A stretch of 64,000 nt of DNA from Prostheceraeus crozeri (GCA_907163375.1 CAJQUW010000590.1:186001-250000), one strand, 5' to 3'; positions 22,918-35,083 are shown, numbered from the stretch's first letter. Numbers and translations: made by a program. The notes: generated by a model not told the origin, from the letters alone.

Positions 22918-23090
22918 CAGGATAACTCAGTGGTTAATGGCCGCACTTTGGTAAGGAAGTGTACGAGGTCCAGGGCTCGAGTTTGTCCGCTTTGCTCTAA
23001 GAGGGGGATAAAACTCTCACTACGTGCTACTAATCTGAGCGAGTGTGCTAAGGCTTCTCCACTCCTAGCTTGCTAGTATAGTTTCGTGTC
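22918..23090 (+). mobile_element. tRNA-derived SINE-like repeat (single copy seen)
   Basis: GGCAGGATAACTCAGTGGTTAAT resembles a tRNA 5' half with an A box (TAACTCAGTGG). A degenerate B box (AGGGCTCGAGTTTG) lies about 45 bp on. The downstream body is unlike the other two SINE families in the window. Start and end are approximate. Confidence 0.45.
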
Positions 23091-24570
23091 TTGCGTAAAG
23101 GGCAAGTAAAAAAGATAGACAAGGCAAATTTCATGAAAATGCGTTCTGAAAAATTTTTGACGGCATCTCGTGTTAATTTGTTTTTAAAAGCATACGCGAG
23201 TATAATAAATGATTCTACTTTAAAATCGTCTGTATGCCCAGTGCATAATTGTCTTGTTCTACGACTACTGTTCAGAGAACAGGATCTACTTTTCTAGGAA
23301 TGACTAATATCCATCAGCATATTTCAAAAAATGTCTTAGCAACGAGATACAATTTTTGGTGTACTAAAACAAATAGTTTTTCGCTCGCAAATGTTTCAAA
23401 ACTTGCATGCGTCAGAGTATGGAGAGTACAACTTGCATAATTGACAATGTCGAAGAATTTCGAGATCTGGTAAGTAGCCTCATTGTCTTTTACACCTTCA
23501 TTTTTATTATATTTAATGGAGATGTTTATACTTGATGTTGTGATTCAACCCAATACATTTGACTTAAGAATCTAAATCTGCAATAGGCAGCCTAATTGTG
23601 CCAACAGCAGCTGATCCCACATAAATCACTCTCTCTTGCCTATAGGGTTCATTTGTAAAAAGAAGGAAGCTGTATGCTTCCAATGATCTGCATAACCTAG
23701 CTATTGATTCTAGGTACGCTGGCATGCATAACCATTAAATGAATGAATGCATGAAAATTAAGATTTTCATCAAATTATTGGCATAATCAGTTTGTCATTG
23801 TTTCATTTCGTAACACTATTTGAATATCGTGAACTAGATGGTGCGTTTTATCCATAAGTCTGTATCAACTTTTAGTTTGCTGAAATAGAATATTTCGTGA
23901 GCAAATTATTCTAACGTTTAACTCCTTAAATTTTTATGTATCATTCAAGGTCATACTACACATCTATTTTAACTTAATGTCAGCTGCGTGAATTTAGTGG
24001 AATTATTATTAAACTATTTTTTTCTAACCTAAGTTCCTTTGAAATAATATCATGTCCAAGCCTAATATTCTGCTCAAAGCAATTTATTGTATTTCAAAGC
24101 ATCGTTCAATTGATGTTTGCGAGGACAGATTATTCATATTAAGCTATACCGGTGTCTTGTAGGGTAGACATGCTGATATTATCGACTGCTACTGAGCCAC
24201 TAGATACATGGAACTGGTGATATTTATTTTATGATGACCAATGTTTTATACAAGAATACAATATAAAGATACAATCGTGATAATGTGTTGTCACATATCC
24301 AACTTAAACTAAGCAAATGTGATAGAACTTTCATTATGACCTATCAACATTTTACCCAATCGTAAGTTACTGCCTGCCTAAGCCAGCACATTTCGCTAGC
24401 TTCTCATACAGGCTGTGTGTGAGAGTGCATTAAGCTACATATTTATATCATTTCCATTAGGACGTAGAAAAATTAAATGCCATGTTTAACAAATTGATTA
24501 TGTAATGATAAGCAGTGGAACACGTATGGAGCAGATCGTTTATGCCTTTGCGATTCAGCAGACATGTAAT

Positions 24571-24820
24571 AAACTGAAATTCGTCAATCGGACGCCGGAG
24601 GCTCTGCCCAAATTTTCTTTTTTCAGTATTTGAAACTGAAATTCGTCAATAGGACGCCGGAGACTCTACCCAAATTTTCTTTTTTCAGTATTTGAAACTG
24701 AAATTCGTCAATAGGACGCCGGAGGCTCTGCCCAAATTTTCTTTTTTTCAGTATTTGAAACTGAAATTCGTCAATAGGACGCCGGAGGCTCTGCCCAAAT
24801 TTCCGTTTTTACAATATGTT
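24571..24820. repeat. 62-bp minisatellite, about four copies plus a decayed fifth
   Basis: Units start at about 24571, 24633, 24695 and 24758, each reading AAACTGAAATTCGTCAATAG and then GACGCCGGAGGCTCTGCCCA and a T-rich tract. Units differ by one or two bases, so amplification is recent. At about 24820-24855 a diverged unit retains TCGGAGGCTC. Confidence 0.9.
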
Positions 24821-25035
24821 AATTCAAGAATTACGATGTCGGAGGCTCAACTCATGTGATACTTATGTGATGATATATTTATATGCATGTTTTTGTATAA
24901 TGATTTTTATAATGTTACGCTTCCACTCTCAAATACATGAACAAAACAACGTCCTTTATTATATGAAATATTTTTGTTTTGCAATCGATCAATGAAAAGG
25001 TAGTGACTACTCATCATGGATTAGGGTATAAGCAA

Positions 25036-25730
25036 TGAGCAAAGCAGAACAATTTCACTCGATCCTGACTTGTGCACAATTTGTCAAAATAATTCTCATA
25101 CGAAGCTGGTGGCAGCCAGTTCTTCCAGCTATTTATCTATCCGTTGTATTATAGAACTTAGGAGCCAGTTGAGGTTTGATAACTTTCATGATGCAACTTT
25201 TCGACTCCGAGAGCTTTTACAAGAGGAGTCCACTCAAAAATTTTCGTGGCATAAAGATTGTCGTTCTAATTATATGAGCAAGTCCGAATTTGAGAAATTG
25301 AAATTAGCCGAAAGCAAGAATATTTTGATCCATCCTGCTTCATCAAGTACGAATTCCACATCCAGTAAAATCAATCTCCAGATCAGAGTACAGAGTGGCT
25401 GAATGCTATCGGGAAGAGGAGCGGTGGCATTACTGGAATTACCAGAAGACCAGCTTCATTAAATAGATGGGCTCTATCGTTTAATCTGCGAACAGTTTTA
25501 ACGTCCCAAACATCAGAAATGCTTAATCCTGTGCATGACGACGATAATGAACATGATGATGATGATGAATACACACATAATGAATGTACGAAAGGGAGGA
25601 TGACAAAAGATGATGAAGATGAGGAGAAATTCATTCAGGATCAGAAATTCATTCAGAGGACTTCATTACGGATCTACATAATTTAGCATCTACGATTGCG
25701 GATATGGTCGGAAATCTTAATATATAATAA
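25036..25730 (+). pseudogene. orphan zinc-ribbon ORF of a repetitive family
   Basis: The frame at ~25060-25402 reads DLCTICQNNSHTKLV and later FSWHKDCRSNYMSKSEFEKL, giving a C-x2-C ... H-x3-C arrangement. After a change of frame near 25385 it continues STEWLNAIGKRSGGITGITR, RPASLNRWALSFNLRTVL and an Asp/Glu-rich tail. The pattern (Cys pair, WHKDCRSxY, GGITGITRxPxSLxRW) recurs in uncharacterised, copy-rich invertebrate proteins, as I recall them. I cannot name the element. One frame break makes this copy non-functional. Confidence 0.45.
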
Positions 25731-26090
25731 TCTGTGTCAACCAATAAGTTGTTCATTGTTGATTTGCTATTGATACATCATTTTAAAAAAATGAAAAATG
25801 AGGTTAAGGCAAATGTTTCCGAACGTAAATGCAAGGGTACAGACAAATATCTACACTGAAATATGCAAAACCAATCCTGTTCGTATCATACTTGCAGTGC
25901 AGACATCAATGCGATACCGTGCATAGTCAATCTGCTTGTCGTGGAAATCTTCCAAAAATCAGTTAATCTTCTTTATCAAAAATGAATTCAAGCATTGATC
26001 AGAAAAGAGACTTATTACCAGCAAAATGCCTTAAAGAATGTCAAAATCTGCCAAATTTACGCAATGCAATCATTTCATTGTGCAACTTAC

Positions 26091-26238
26091 CTCCTTTCAA
26101 TAAGATGTACAACAAAATAATTCTTATTTTGTCATAAGCAGTGACTGTTTGATCAAGAAGAATCGGAACAACCAGGCGCATGTGTTCACGTATTCTTTCC
26201 CCTTCTGCGTCCATTCCCATTGCAAGATCTTGCTCCAC
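26091..26238 (-). CDS. unc-18: unc-18 exon G
   Basis: This 148-bp exon runs from a ctgcag acceptor to a gtaagt donor. It reads [20 protein letters not shown], then [15 protein letters not shown] and [12 protein letters not shown], almost colinear with human [49 protein letters not shown]. It ends in phase 1. Confidence 0.97.
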
Positions 26239-26469
26239 CTGCAGAGGCCAGAGACATTATCATATGGTGGGAGATGAGGTCATAGCAGCCTCTCCCTACT
26301 TTTATTCATTATCTTAAGTTTTGTTATGATTTCTCCTCTTATTAAATCAATCAGATGAATATGTGTGATTTCGAGCAAAATTGCTATTCATCGAAAAAAG
26401 TGTCCGCAAATCAGATGCAGACAGATGAAGACAATCTGATGAACGCAAATCTGATTCACTATTTTGACG

Positions 26470-26545
26470 GTGGTGAAATAGTCAGATACTTTTAGCTCGG
26501 ATGCCCATCCTGCCGACTTCCAATGAGATTCTCGAGGCTCGACGA
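26470..26545 (-). mobile_element. SINE family A, remnant
   Basis: The core CTCGGATGCCCATCCTGCCG, then ACTTCCAATGAGATT and GGCTCGAC, aligns to the central part of the fuller SINE-A copies at 46330-46511 and 30250-30407. The tRNA-like head is lost or unrecognisable. Confidence 0.6.
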
Positions 26546-26783
26546 GGTGTATATTGTAATGCATCGTCATCTTTGTCTTTTACGTTCATGCATTTTCCAT
26601 TATTTCATTTACCTCAAAAATGAGCTTCTCTGAATTCCTCTGTTTTGAGCTAATTTTATCATCAGATTCTTTGTTGTGAATTCTTCTGGCTTAAGTATTT
26701 GGATCTACTACAATTGTGACGAATTAAGGTGGAATCTGACTACATTTCAATACCGACAATTGATTCTGATTGAACTTAGAGAA

Positions 26784-27420
26784 TAGAATAGAAAAGTGTT
26801 TTATTCAATCGAATAAAAATCAGAAGGTGCCATACATAGTTCAACAGTGATGCAATTGAAAGTTAAATACATTATAATAAAAAGACACGCAGTGACATGT
26901 GAACACCAAAGATTGATTTCACAACTTTTCACTGAGAAATTTTGAATGACTTAAATGACAAGCCATAGAAGGAAAAAAAGATGACTTCATTTTTATGGCT
27001 CTACAAAGAGGTATGCATGGATGATTTGAATACACGATACGTTTAGGTATCAAGCGATGAACACAATGAGTAACACTAGTTTCTGCATGTAAATAAAGTC
27101 TTTTGCTTAACAGAAAGCGACGCTTTGAAATTTCATCAATTGAACAGTCACACTTTCTTTAGATGTTTCTATAAATGATGCGATGTGTTATTTTGTCTAT
27201 TCTTTCTAATCGGAGAGACAATGCTTTATTCAAGCTTACAAATACGGGACATGCATACTCCAAAGTAGATTTAACATAGAATGTGTAGATGATATGCAAT
27301 TCTTCATCAGATACAAGCGGGCGCAATTTACGTAAAACACAAAATCGTTTGTTGGAAACTTTGATAATTTTGTCAACATGACAATGCCCAGACGTCTCTT
27401 TTCTCACGACACTCTGCATC
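26784..27420 (-). mobile_element. CR1-like LINE, 3' fragment
   Basis: The minus-strand frame at 27159-27419 reads KIIKVSNKRFCVLRKLRPLV, SDEELHIIYTFYVKSTLEYA, CPVFVSLNKALSLRLERIDK. This is the thumb region after the YADD box in CR1/Jockey-type RTs (consensus LLRRLR...YxxxVxSxLEYAxPVW...LERIQ). About 370 bp of 3' UTR ends in a TTCTATTCTA-type tail at about 26784, usual for CR1-like elements. 5'-truncated. Confidence 0.75.
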
Positions 27421-27981
27421 CGTGAAGTTCGTTGAGAGAAATGTGCATTAATTATGCATTAATAAATATAGTGTCTGACGAAATTATCGAAATTTCTAGA
27501 CGTCACTCTATCTCTAGAAACGTGAACTACCTTTACTTATAGACTGTCGGTATACAAATGTAGTCAGATTCCAAGCAATCAAAATCGAAGACAAAAATAT
27601 TCGTCCTATCAAAATGCCACAGTTAAGCGTATTTTACGCAATGTTACATATTAAGATTATGTACGGGGTGAATGAGAATAGCTTGGTGCTAAGTAAATGA
27701 AAGATTTCATTAAATTTCAACTGTTTAAAGTGTTCCTGTGAGATAATTTCTTGCTCATAAGTTACACCGAAGAGCAAGAGTGACAAATCTTGTGAATTGC
27801 TCATTATGTTTGTGCATTTAATTGAAATATTCAATCCATGTTTTCAAATAGAGCATCTTATTTCTTAGCAATGATGCAAAAGTTAATGACTGAATGAAAA
27901 GTATATTTAATTTTATGGGCGAGCTGTAAGTAGCTTACAGTGGTGAGGATAGAAGACGACTATTTGAAAATAAATACTTAA

Positions 27982-28741
27982 GGGGTCATTTGTAAAGAAC
28001 GTCCGCAACGAGGGGGAAGGGGATTCTCGGAGGCAGACATTTGCAGACGTGCATAGGGGGAAGGGTCACGGAAAGTGACGATGCGTCCGCAAACCTAGAT
28101 AGATAAGCACAGCGAATGCCATGAGTCAGCTGCGATCCGTAGACAATGAATATATCGTTGGAATAACAGAATAAAAACTCCATGAAATGAGCATGAAACT
28201 GTCAATTCGTGCACTATCCTACATTTTGTCTATTTGTAGCTGCTCTCCATTCTCCTTTATCAGATCAGTAGTTGGGCATTTATTAATATAATAATTGCAG
28301 ACATGAAGTTTCTACGATAAGTGACAATTTTCACATGTAAAGATTCGCAGATAATATAAATCGACTATTATAGAATTTCATCATTATAGAAAACAACACA
28401 TGTTGTATAGGCCTACTGAAAGTTGAAAATGTTTGCCCTTTACAATGACGTGTTCTGGCCTCACTGAATATAGGCCTATTGTAAACTTGAGCAAACAGGC
28501 AGTATATTTCATGCAATACTAACATTTATACATTCGTTTGAATGCTGAAGGTTTGTCATTATATCACAATTATATACCATTATTATGATTATTATGAGAT
28601 TATATCATATTATTAGTAGTATTGTTATTGTATCTGCTGTCATCATGCGCACGTCCTGAGAGAGGGGGATCGAAAGATTAGGACACGGAAGGGAGAGGAG
28701 TCATTGCCATTAGCTTGCAGACGTCCGATATGGACGGTCCC
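27982..28741. mobile_element. possible non-autonomous DNA transposon
   Basis: GGGGTCATTTGTAAAGAACG at 27982 resembles the reverse complement of the sequence ending at 28741 (GGGACCGTCCATATCGGACG). Both are followed by a G/A-rich GGGGGAAGGG or GAGGGGG segment. No protein and no clear target duplication are seen. Confidence 0.35.
28565..28640. repeat. (ATT)n-rich simple sequence
   Basis: An imperfect run of ATT/TTA triplets and TATA words. Confidence 0.6.
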
Positions 28742-29616
28742 AAACTGATTTGAAGAAAAGGGTCTCAATTTTTTGTTATCTAGCGGCTACAAATTGTCGC
28801 ACATGCGCACAGAAGCAATTTTGTGTCTATCATAACTTGCTATTAACTATCATGTCTAAGTAACAGATCCAACCGTTGCAATGTTCACCAAAGGGCGAGG
28901 GAAATCTTCCCCTTGAAATTAAGAATCCAGTTAATCATCAACACGGACACCTTAATCATGCATTGGAAAAGTTGGAACGCTCCTATACAACTCATTGCGG
29001 TCAATAATGAATGGCGATTGCTATTGTGAAGTTTTGCGATCAGAGTCGTGGAGCTTAGTGGATCAATAAAAAATAGTGCATCCTATTTCATTCAATGACT
29101 GCTTGTGCCATATTGAACGCTGCATTTTACCGTAACTGTTCTAGGCTTACTTTCGAAGTAACATTGGACAGCCGCCAGGAGTTTTTTTCTATATATCTCA
29201 ATGTCCTGGTAAATTTTGGTGAATTGAAGAATGCAAATTTTCTTGTTGACATATTCAGGCGCACGAAGAGTTACTTTAACATACTTGCAATTTATAAATA
29301 AATATTGATCTTTCATCGAGGTGTTTGGCGTAAACTATTCTCATTCACCCTGCATAATGATGCGATAATGTCATTACTCGCATGCGCATCATAACAAACA
29401 CATAGCGTGTATTTAGTATGTCGAATTTTGCTCACTATTTCGAATCAACTTTAAATGAAGTATGTATATAATTACAGCTTCACTAAAACTCCACAAGGGA
29501 GAGTGAAACGGCTTTTTGATTGACAGTCGGGTTTTGACCAGCACTGACAACCTTTTCGAAATGATAAAATGCCTTCTTGCAAATAAGTTTTCAATATTTC
29601 TAATGTTGTATCTTAC

Positions 29617-29848
29617 TCGACAGAGTTTGTCCACATGTCCTTGATAAGCCCTCATACAGTCTTCTGCAAGATGAAAATGTGTTGCATAGTTTGATAACTG
29701 GCGTTGATAGTGCGGCATCTTCTTCAATATTTGAGACAGGTCTCTCATGGATGCCCGATGTGCGATGGAACCCGAACCGGTGGGTAATGGCCCACCGAGG
29801 CCAATTCGTTTCCCATCCGCAAACTGTTTCAGCTTGTCCGTCACTTTT
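29617..29848 (-). CDS. unc-18: unc-18 exon F (domain 3a helical hairpin)
   Basis: This 232-bp exon runs from a tttcag acceptor to a gtaaga donor. It reads KVTDKLKQFADGKRIG, then a Gly/Pro/Ser-rich stretch about a dozen residues longer than in human STXBP1, then MRDLSQILKKMPHYQRQL and HLAEDCMRAYQGHVDKLCR. In the family this region is the domain 3a hairpin that bends or extends during SNARE templating. Human PKC-site serines near DFSSSKR are replaced by QFADGKR, so that phosphorylation site is not conserved. Confidence 0.97.
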
Positions 29849-30249
29849 CTGAAATACACACACAGTTTATTTGTTAGAGGAATTATATTTATCTACTAAC
29901 GACCTTTCTTTAATTTATTGAAGGTTTCGTTATTTCCACAAACATCTCTGGTCACCCAAGTTGGTCTCCGGAGGTTCATACCATAAATGCGACAGGGGGC
30001 AAATCGCTGCCTAGTATGGGATAGTGCGACCGGAAGTTGAGGTTAAGTTTTTCTTTTCTAACCTTCTTAGAAAACTCGAAGTGGCTACGAGGAGATATAA
30101 CTTTGATTGGAAGTCATCAAGATTATAAAGAAGTCGAACATAATTTTCTTATTAACTTATTCAAGGGAATATGAGTCGTGCGAAATCGATGTAGATAGCG
30201 TTAAGGACTGGTTGAAACCGATTACAATAGCTCATTGTAGGACTTGCAG

Positions 30250-30407
30250 GATGAATGAATAAATGAATGATAGTCAGACTTTCGATGGACCGTTGTGATC
30301 TTTTAGTCCAGATGCCCTTCCTGACGGCTTCGAATGACACCTTCGGGGCTCGACCTCTGGACCAGATCACTAGGCCAAGTACTTAACCACTGTGCCACGG
30401 AGACCAT
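30250..30407 (-). mobile_element. SINE family A copy
   Basis: On the minus strand it begins GGTCTCCGTGGCACAGTGG (tRNA A-box-like TGGCACAGTGG), has the B-box-like GAGGTCGAGCCCC, then the core GTCAGGAAGGGCATCTGG and an AACG(G/C)TCC segment. It aligns along its length with 46330-46511. Confidence 0.8.
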
Positions 30408-31035
30408 CTTGCAAGATGTGCAGCAGCACTTTTATTTCACATTTAAGTTTCCTGCAGCTCCCATACGGAACATATTGCGGTCTCTTCAGCCAGTCAGGCA
30501 ATTCATCATAAATTCTTCGGAAGTTGGTATTGTGAAAGTAGTTTGACGATATTAGCAAACATCTAGGATAAAAATCAATTTCCAAGCCCACAAGAGGGAG
30601 AGCGAGTGTGTGAAAACATATTACATGAAAAACACAAAACAATCGATTGAAGTGAGTTCATGGAGTAGTCCTGTTTTCCATTTCAGGTTCATTTATAGAG
30701 AGAGAAGAATATGAGAGAGAATATGTATTTGTTAGACCACAAATATTGTTATAAAACCATGTTAGGTTAACTGCAGTTGATGCTAATGTTACAACCATAC
30801 TTACAAGCTAATTGTAGTCACCATTTTTTCAGTCTGTTGAGTAAAAAATAATACACATTTATCTGCATGTAAAATTTTAAAACCAAAATTATCGTTGCAT
30901 AACAGCAGGTAGTCAATCATGGTATTACATTGCAACATAAGTATTTTTCACGAGTTATGAAAATATGTTGCAAGAGAGGGCAAATGTGTAATTATTAGGC
31001 GCGCAGATCTGTAATAGCTGTAGGGTTTACAGCAT

Positions 31036-31096
31036 TCTATGAAATTCTCATTTTCGACCTTGTTCCCTACAGAAATTCGCTCTGGCGGCCGGACTA
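31036..31096 (+). repeat. fragment of the foldback family
   Basis: CTCATTTTCGACCTTGTTCC and then CTACAGAAATTCGCTCTGGC align with 696-755 (right arm of the 5' foldback) at roughly 80% by eye. Confidence 0.65.
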
Positions 31097-31859
31097 TATC
31101 GCAAATCGTTTACATTTTAGGCATATTGTTTTGACCTGCGTCGAGTCAGTGGTAGACGGGACCTATATGCCTAAACCTCGTTTCGGATCCATTAACATCT
31201 TGAAGGTATATATGTTCGATCTAACTCAATTATATGCGGTCGACATTGAGTGATGCAAACCTTGGCAGACAACAGATAGCACAAAATTAGAACACTAATA
31301 ACTATTATGTGCATACTGGTAAAGCTGAATTATCTAGATGAATGACTAACAGATTTTGCACTATTTTTTATTGACATTAAATAAATAATCATCCAATAAT
31401 ACATCCGTTTCTATTGATTATAATCAACCTAGCAACAGTTTACGAGTTGACCGCAATACATTCAAACCATCACACACGACTATCTGACTTCTGAGACTTA
31501 GTGACTCTGTTGTTTGCATTGTGAATGATCACATCCAATTAGGTCAACATGCAGCTGCTCAACTATCCTCGCGGTCGCTGCTGATAAAGCCAAAGCATCA
31601 CGCCAGAAAACTCATAAAAGAGTTTAATGAGACATATTGATCTTCTATCACACACGCCTAAGGCTTTGGCGGTTTGGCGGTCAACTGGTACATTTACTGC
31701 TGGGTTATAATTATCATTAAATATCTGAGCGCCTAATAAATCTGAGTGGCATCTAACCAACCATAATATACATGCAGGTATCAATAAAAATCGGAATCAC
31801 CTAAACCCGATCATATAAATCTGGTCGGCGCTGATTATTCTTCATAAATCCTTCTGTAA

Positions 31860-32008
31860 TGCTTAAATCTAGCAATCCTGGGTCGACCAAGATTCAGTCT
31901 ATCCGACCAGACCCCGGCGATCAAACTTAGAAATAAAATCGGCCTGTTCGGATGGTTTGAATCGTGGTTGGTCCAAATATTTTTTGTGCTATGAGTTAGA
32001 TTTAAGCA
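31860..32008. repeat. short inverted repeat, possible small MITE
   Basis: TGCTTAAATCTA at 31860-31871 is perfectly inverted at 31997-32008 (TAGATTTAAGCA). The interior carries GGTCG words on both sides. Direct TGGTCGGCGCTG words flank it at about 31822 and 32053. Confidence 0.4.
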
Positions 32009-32871
32009 CAACAAGATGACTTATGAAGAAACCTCGGCGCGACTTGGGAAAATGTTTGGTCGGCGCTGGCTAGGTCGCATTTTGCGATTAACCATGAGAA
32101 TCTCCCTATATGAAGAGTGCGAATATTTTTCACACATGGTCAAGTACATTCAGCAGCATTGTATTCAAAAGAATTCAGAAACTGCCCCGTCTGTCTGTAG
32201 ACTATGCAGTGAATGGGATATTAGTACTTGTTATACAAGGGAGAAAAGCTGCTGAAAGTGGCGTGGCTATCCACTCAACTGCCTTGTCAGCCTATATGTG
32301 ATGCCACTGGAAAACCATCATAGCCACACATGCAATGACTTATGGCAAGAACAATGACTTGAACGTTGTTGACTTAACACCACATAAATCAAAACCTCCG
32401 TATGAAGGATGAAGATATGGATGTCATCTTTATGGGAAACCGGCTAAGTGATTTTTGAGGAATTTCTGCAACTCTGTGGTCCATTCATCAGCATATAAAT
32501 TATCAATCTCTTTTTGCTTGCTTAAATCAACTAAACAATTTGATGGGTGGCTCAATAGTAGAGCAACTAAATTGTATTATTAGTAACATCAATTAGCTAC
32601 AATCTACAAATACTTGTCTTGAAATAATTATTGTTTATAGCTGCTCTTAGAACATGTAGATAGTGAGGAAAGAGCATCAACAATAATTCACTGTGAAATA
32701 TAATTGTGCGTGATCTTTAACAAAGATTACATATTTCTTTCCATTGATTGCTTGAGTATGGTTCCTTTTTGGTTCACACTTCAACAGGGCAAGCTCTAAG
32801 ACTAAGCCTCGTCTGAGACCCAAACGTTGTTGAAATAACACCTTATGGCTCACATCATTTTATAAATGCAT

Positions 32872-33010
32872 CCTCAGTTGAAAAACATGAACAAATCTGA
32901 ATAGCAGCCATTCCATTTAATATCAGGAATCATCAGCAGTCCCAGGTCACATCTCTCAGCATCAACACAACTCCCCATCTTAACATACAGTCATACCGGG
33001 AGTAAATGTG
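32872..33010 (+). repeat. dispersed repeat D, copy 1
   Basis: TCATCAGCAGTCCCAGGTCA, CATCTCTCAGCATCAACACA and ACTCCC..TCTTAA..CATACCGGGAGTA match 41824-41960 in the same orientation at roughly 75%. Family unknown, no ORF. Confidence 0.65.
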
Positions 33011-33097
33011 AGTCAAGCAATTACGCATTGCCTGCATTTATGCGCATGCAGCACGCACTACCTGCTCCATTAATCATTCGTTTGAATGAAAACTTAC

Positions 33098-33205
33098 TGA
33101 GAAACAACAGCAATATGTTGATGACGCAACTCCTTCCACAGCTCATCTTCTTCGTCTAAGACAACTTCCTTATACAATTCCTCATTGCCAGATGTACTCA
33201 AATAT
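33098..33205 (-). CDS. unc-18: unc-18 exon E (domain 3a)
   Basis: This 108-bp exon runs from an attttcag acceptor to a gtaagt donor. It completes the Lys codon of NDVYK and reads YLSTSGNEELYKEVVLDEED and then ELWKELRHQHIAVVSQ, matching human [36 protein letters not shown]. It ends in phase 2 within the Gln codon. Confidence 0.96.
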
Positions 33206-33602
33206 CTGAAAATTGTAGAAGAAATAATAAAAAAATAAATTGATATAGAGTTTATCATAGAAGGATCGTAAAATCCAATCGATAGTCGCACCATCGTGTT
33301 GCACATCAAAGAGCAATGCAATACTTGAGGGCTCACATTCTCAGCTTTAAAAAAAGTTATTATACTACACTAGCATCCGCTATCGCATTTTCTGGACCTG
33401 GATGAAATATATAAAAGACCGCATTATTGTCTAGAAGTCGCAATTTTTCAAAAATAAAGCATATGAAAACATTGATAAGTATCAGGAGACCGCATTTTTA
33501 TCATTCTTTCTATGTCAAATGCTACTGTCAGATAAGAATGTTACATTTTAAGCCACTGTTATGTAATTTACTACAATATTTTAGGTACATTGAAACTCAA
33601 GC

Positions 33603-33782
33603 GTCACTTCTCCCCCACTGGGGGTTTGGATGGTTCTGACATTTGAAAACTTTGGTGGAACGATGCGATACTCCTAATCCGAAAGCTAATCCTCCTGACT
33701 TCCAAAGGCACTATCAGGGCTCGACCACACTACCAAAAGATTACAAGCCAGAGCACGTAACCACTGTACCACGGGGACCACA
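33603..33782 (-). mobile_element. SINE family A, diverged copy
   Basis: On the minus strand: GTGGTCCCCGTGGTACAGTGG, a B-box-like GGTCGAGCCCTG, a decayed core, and the distal CCCCAGTGGGGG segment also seen in the copy at 46.35 kb. Confidence 0.7.
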
Positions 33783-34805
33783 TAAATAAAGCATCATTCA
33801 GCATAACAAGTTCACAGGCATTCAGTCATCCTGTAAAGTAACATACTAAGAGCAGCATTGAAACATTCGAATTATCTGATAAACTTGATCAATATTGACG
33901 TAGAAAAATATTCACGTTGGAAGTTAATGTCATTTAGCTGCTCTTCTCTAGTCGAAAATTTGTCACTCAAAATGTCGATAATTTTTACTGCGAGAAATCA
34001 CTAACTCACGGACATTTGTCTCGCAACATCGACGTGGCAGTAAGGAGATGTTGATATATTTAGATGTCAACCTCTGTTTCAAGACGATGTCTCATAATTT
34101 CACTCCCATATACTGAAATGAACTAACGATGAGGCATGAATTTGATGTGATTCGGTTGTATAAACAAGAAATCGTGTGATCCATCATTCATTCCGCGATG
34201 TTGATAATTGATATTTCATTTCACTTAAGAATTAGCAATAACATTCTGGATATTCTTTGTTATTATGTGCAACATTCACTTCAGTCAACATTTTAGAAAG
34301 CATACTTTTTGAAACTACATAGCTTTGAACATGACTGATAGATAAGCCCTCGAGGGAACCGAGGTGATCGATCTCGGTGATTATTCCTACCGAAAACCTT
34401 TATAAAAAGCTTCATATAAAGCTCAAAACACATAAATAGTAAGATTTGAACCTGCATTTATGATAAGAACTATCTATGTAAGATTCAATGACACTTTGAC
34501 TGATCAGATACCCTAGTGCGTCTTGTCTCTGGCACAACCACGAAAAATAATTTGCTGGCTGAAATTCGATCTGAGTCATCGAAATGCTTATGTAGCACGA
34601 CAACCAGGGCAAGAGCACTGGATTCATGATCGTTCGAGGAACATGAATAACTTTACGCGCGTATTTATATATAATCCTCCTCGTTCCAGGAAACAGCTTC
34701 CAGGCGATTTCGAAGAATCAATCAAACAATTCAATGACATTGATTTGCTTAATCGATTCTCCGAGGTCACATAGGTTGCTATTGTTCTATTAAGTTAGAG
34801 ATATT

Positions 34806-35000
34806 CCTACGTGGCAAACTGGTTAAGTGCTTGTCCTAGCAATCTCTCGGTTCAGAGATCGAGGCCCGAAAGTGTCATTGGAAGTGCATCCGGACTAAAA
34901 AGCGCTGCAACGCTCCAAAAAAGTCTGACTACGTCAGCAGCCAGCAGCCAGCAACCTCCAAGCCCCCAGTATTGGAAGTATTGACGTTCAAGCTTCACAC
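34806..35000 (+). mobile_element. SINE family A copy, plus orientation
   Basis: It begins CCTACGTGGCAAACTGGTTA (A-box region), continues CGGTTCAGAGATCGAGGCCC (B-box region), GAAAGTGTCATTGGAAGTGC and ATCCGGACTAAAAAG, and ends near CCAAGCCCCCAGTATTGGAA. The core has a small deletion relative to the other copies. Confidence 0.78.
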
Positions 35001-35083
35001 CAAATATACAAACTGCTTCTAGGTGTCGATTGACACCTGCTGATAAGGGTGAAAATAAATAGATTTCATACTAATAAGCTTAC

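Larger units (their letters stand above)
21693..26090 (-). other. unc-18 intron G/H
   Basis: The 4.4-kb intron contains an RTE-like RT fragment (22090-22650), a tRNA-like SINE (22918-23090), a 62-bp minisatellite (24571-24820) and an orphan zinc-ribbon ORF (25036-25730). Confidence 0.6.
26239..29616 (-). other. unc-18 intron F/G
   Basis: The 3.4-kb intron contains a SINE-A remnant (26470-26545), a CR1-like LINE 3' fragment (26784-27420) and a possible DNA element with 27-bp imperfect inverted ends (27982-28741). Confidence 0.6.
29849..33097 (-). other. unc-18 intron E/F
   Basis: The 3.2-kb intron contains a SINE-A copy (30250-30407), a foldback-family fragment (31036-31096), a short inverted repeat (31860-32008) and the dispersed repeat at 32872-33010. 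Confidence 0.6.
33206..35083 (-). other. unc-18 intron D/E
   Basis: The 1.9-kb intron contains two SINE-A copies, in opposite orientations (33603-33782 and 34806-35000). Confidence 0.6.

Noticed and set aside
24571-24820. CRISPR-like spaced repeats
   Set aside because: Units are contiguous with no variable spacers and the genome is eukaryotic; this is a minisatellite.
32016-32301. Overlapping plus-strand frames starting MTYEETSARLGKMFGRRW
   Set aside because: A brief similarity to LINE C-terminal RRRWLGHVLR words, but no further blocks follow.
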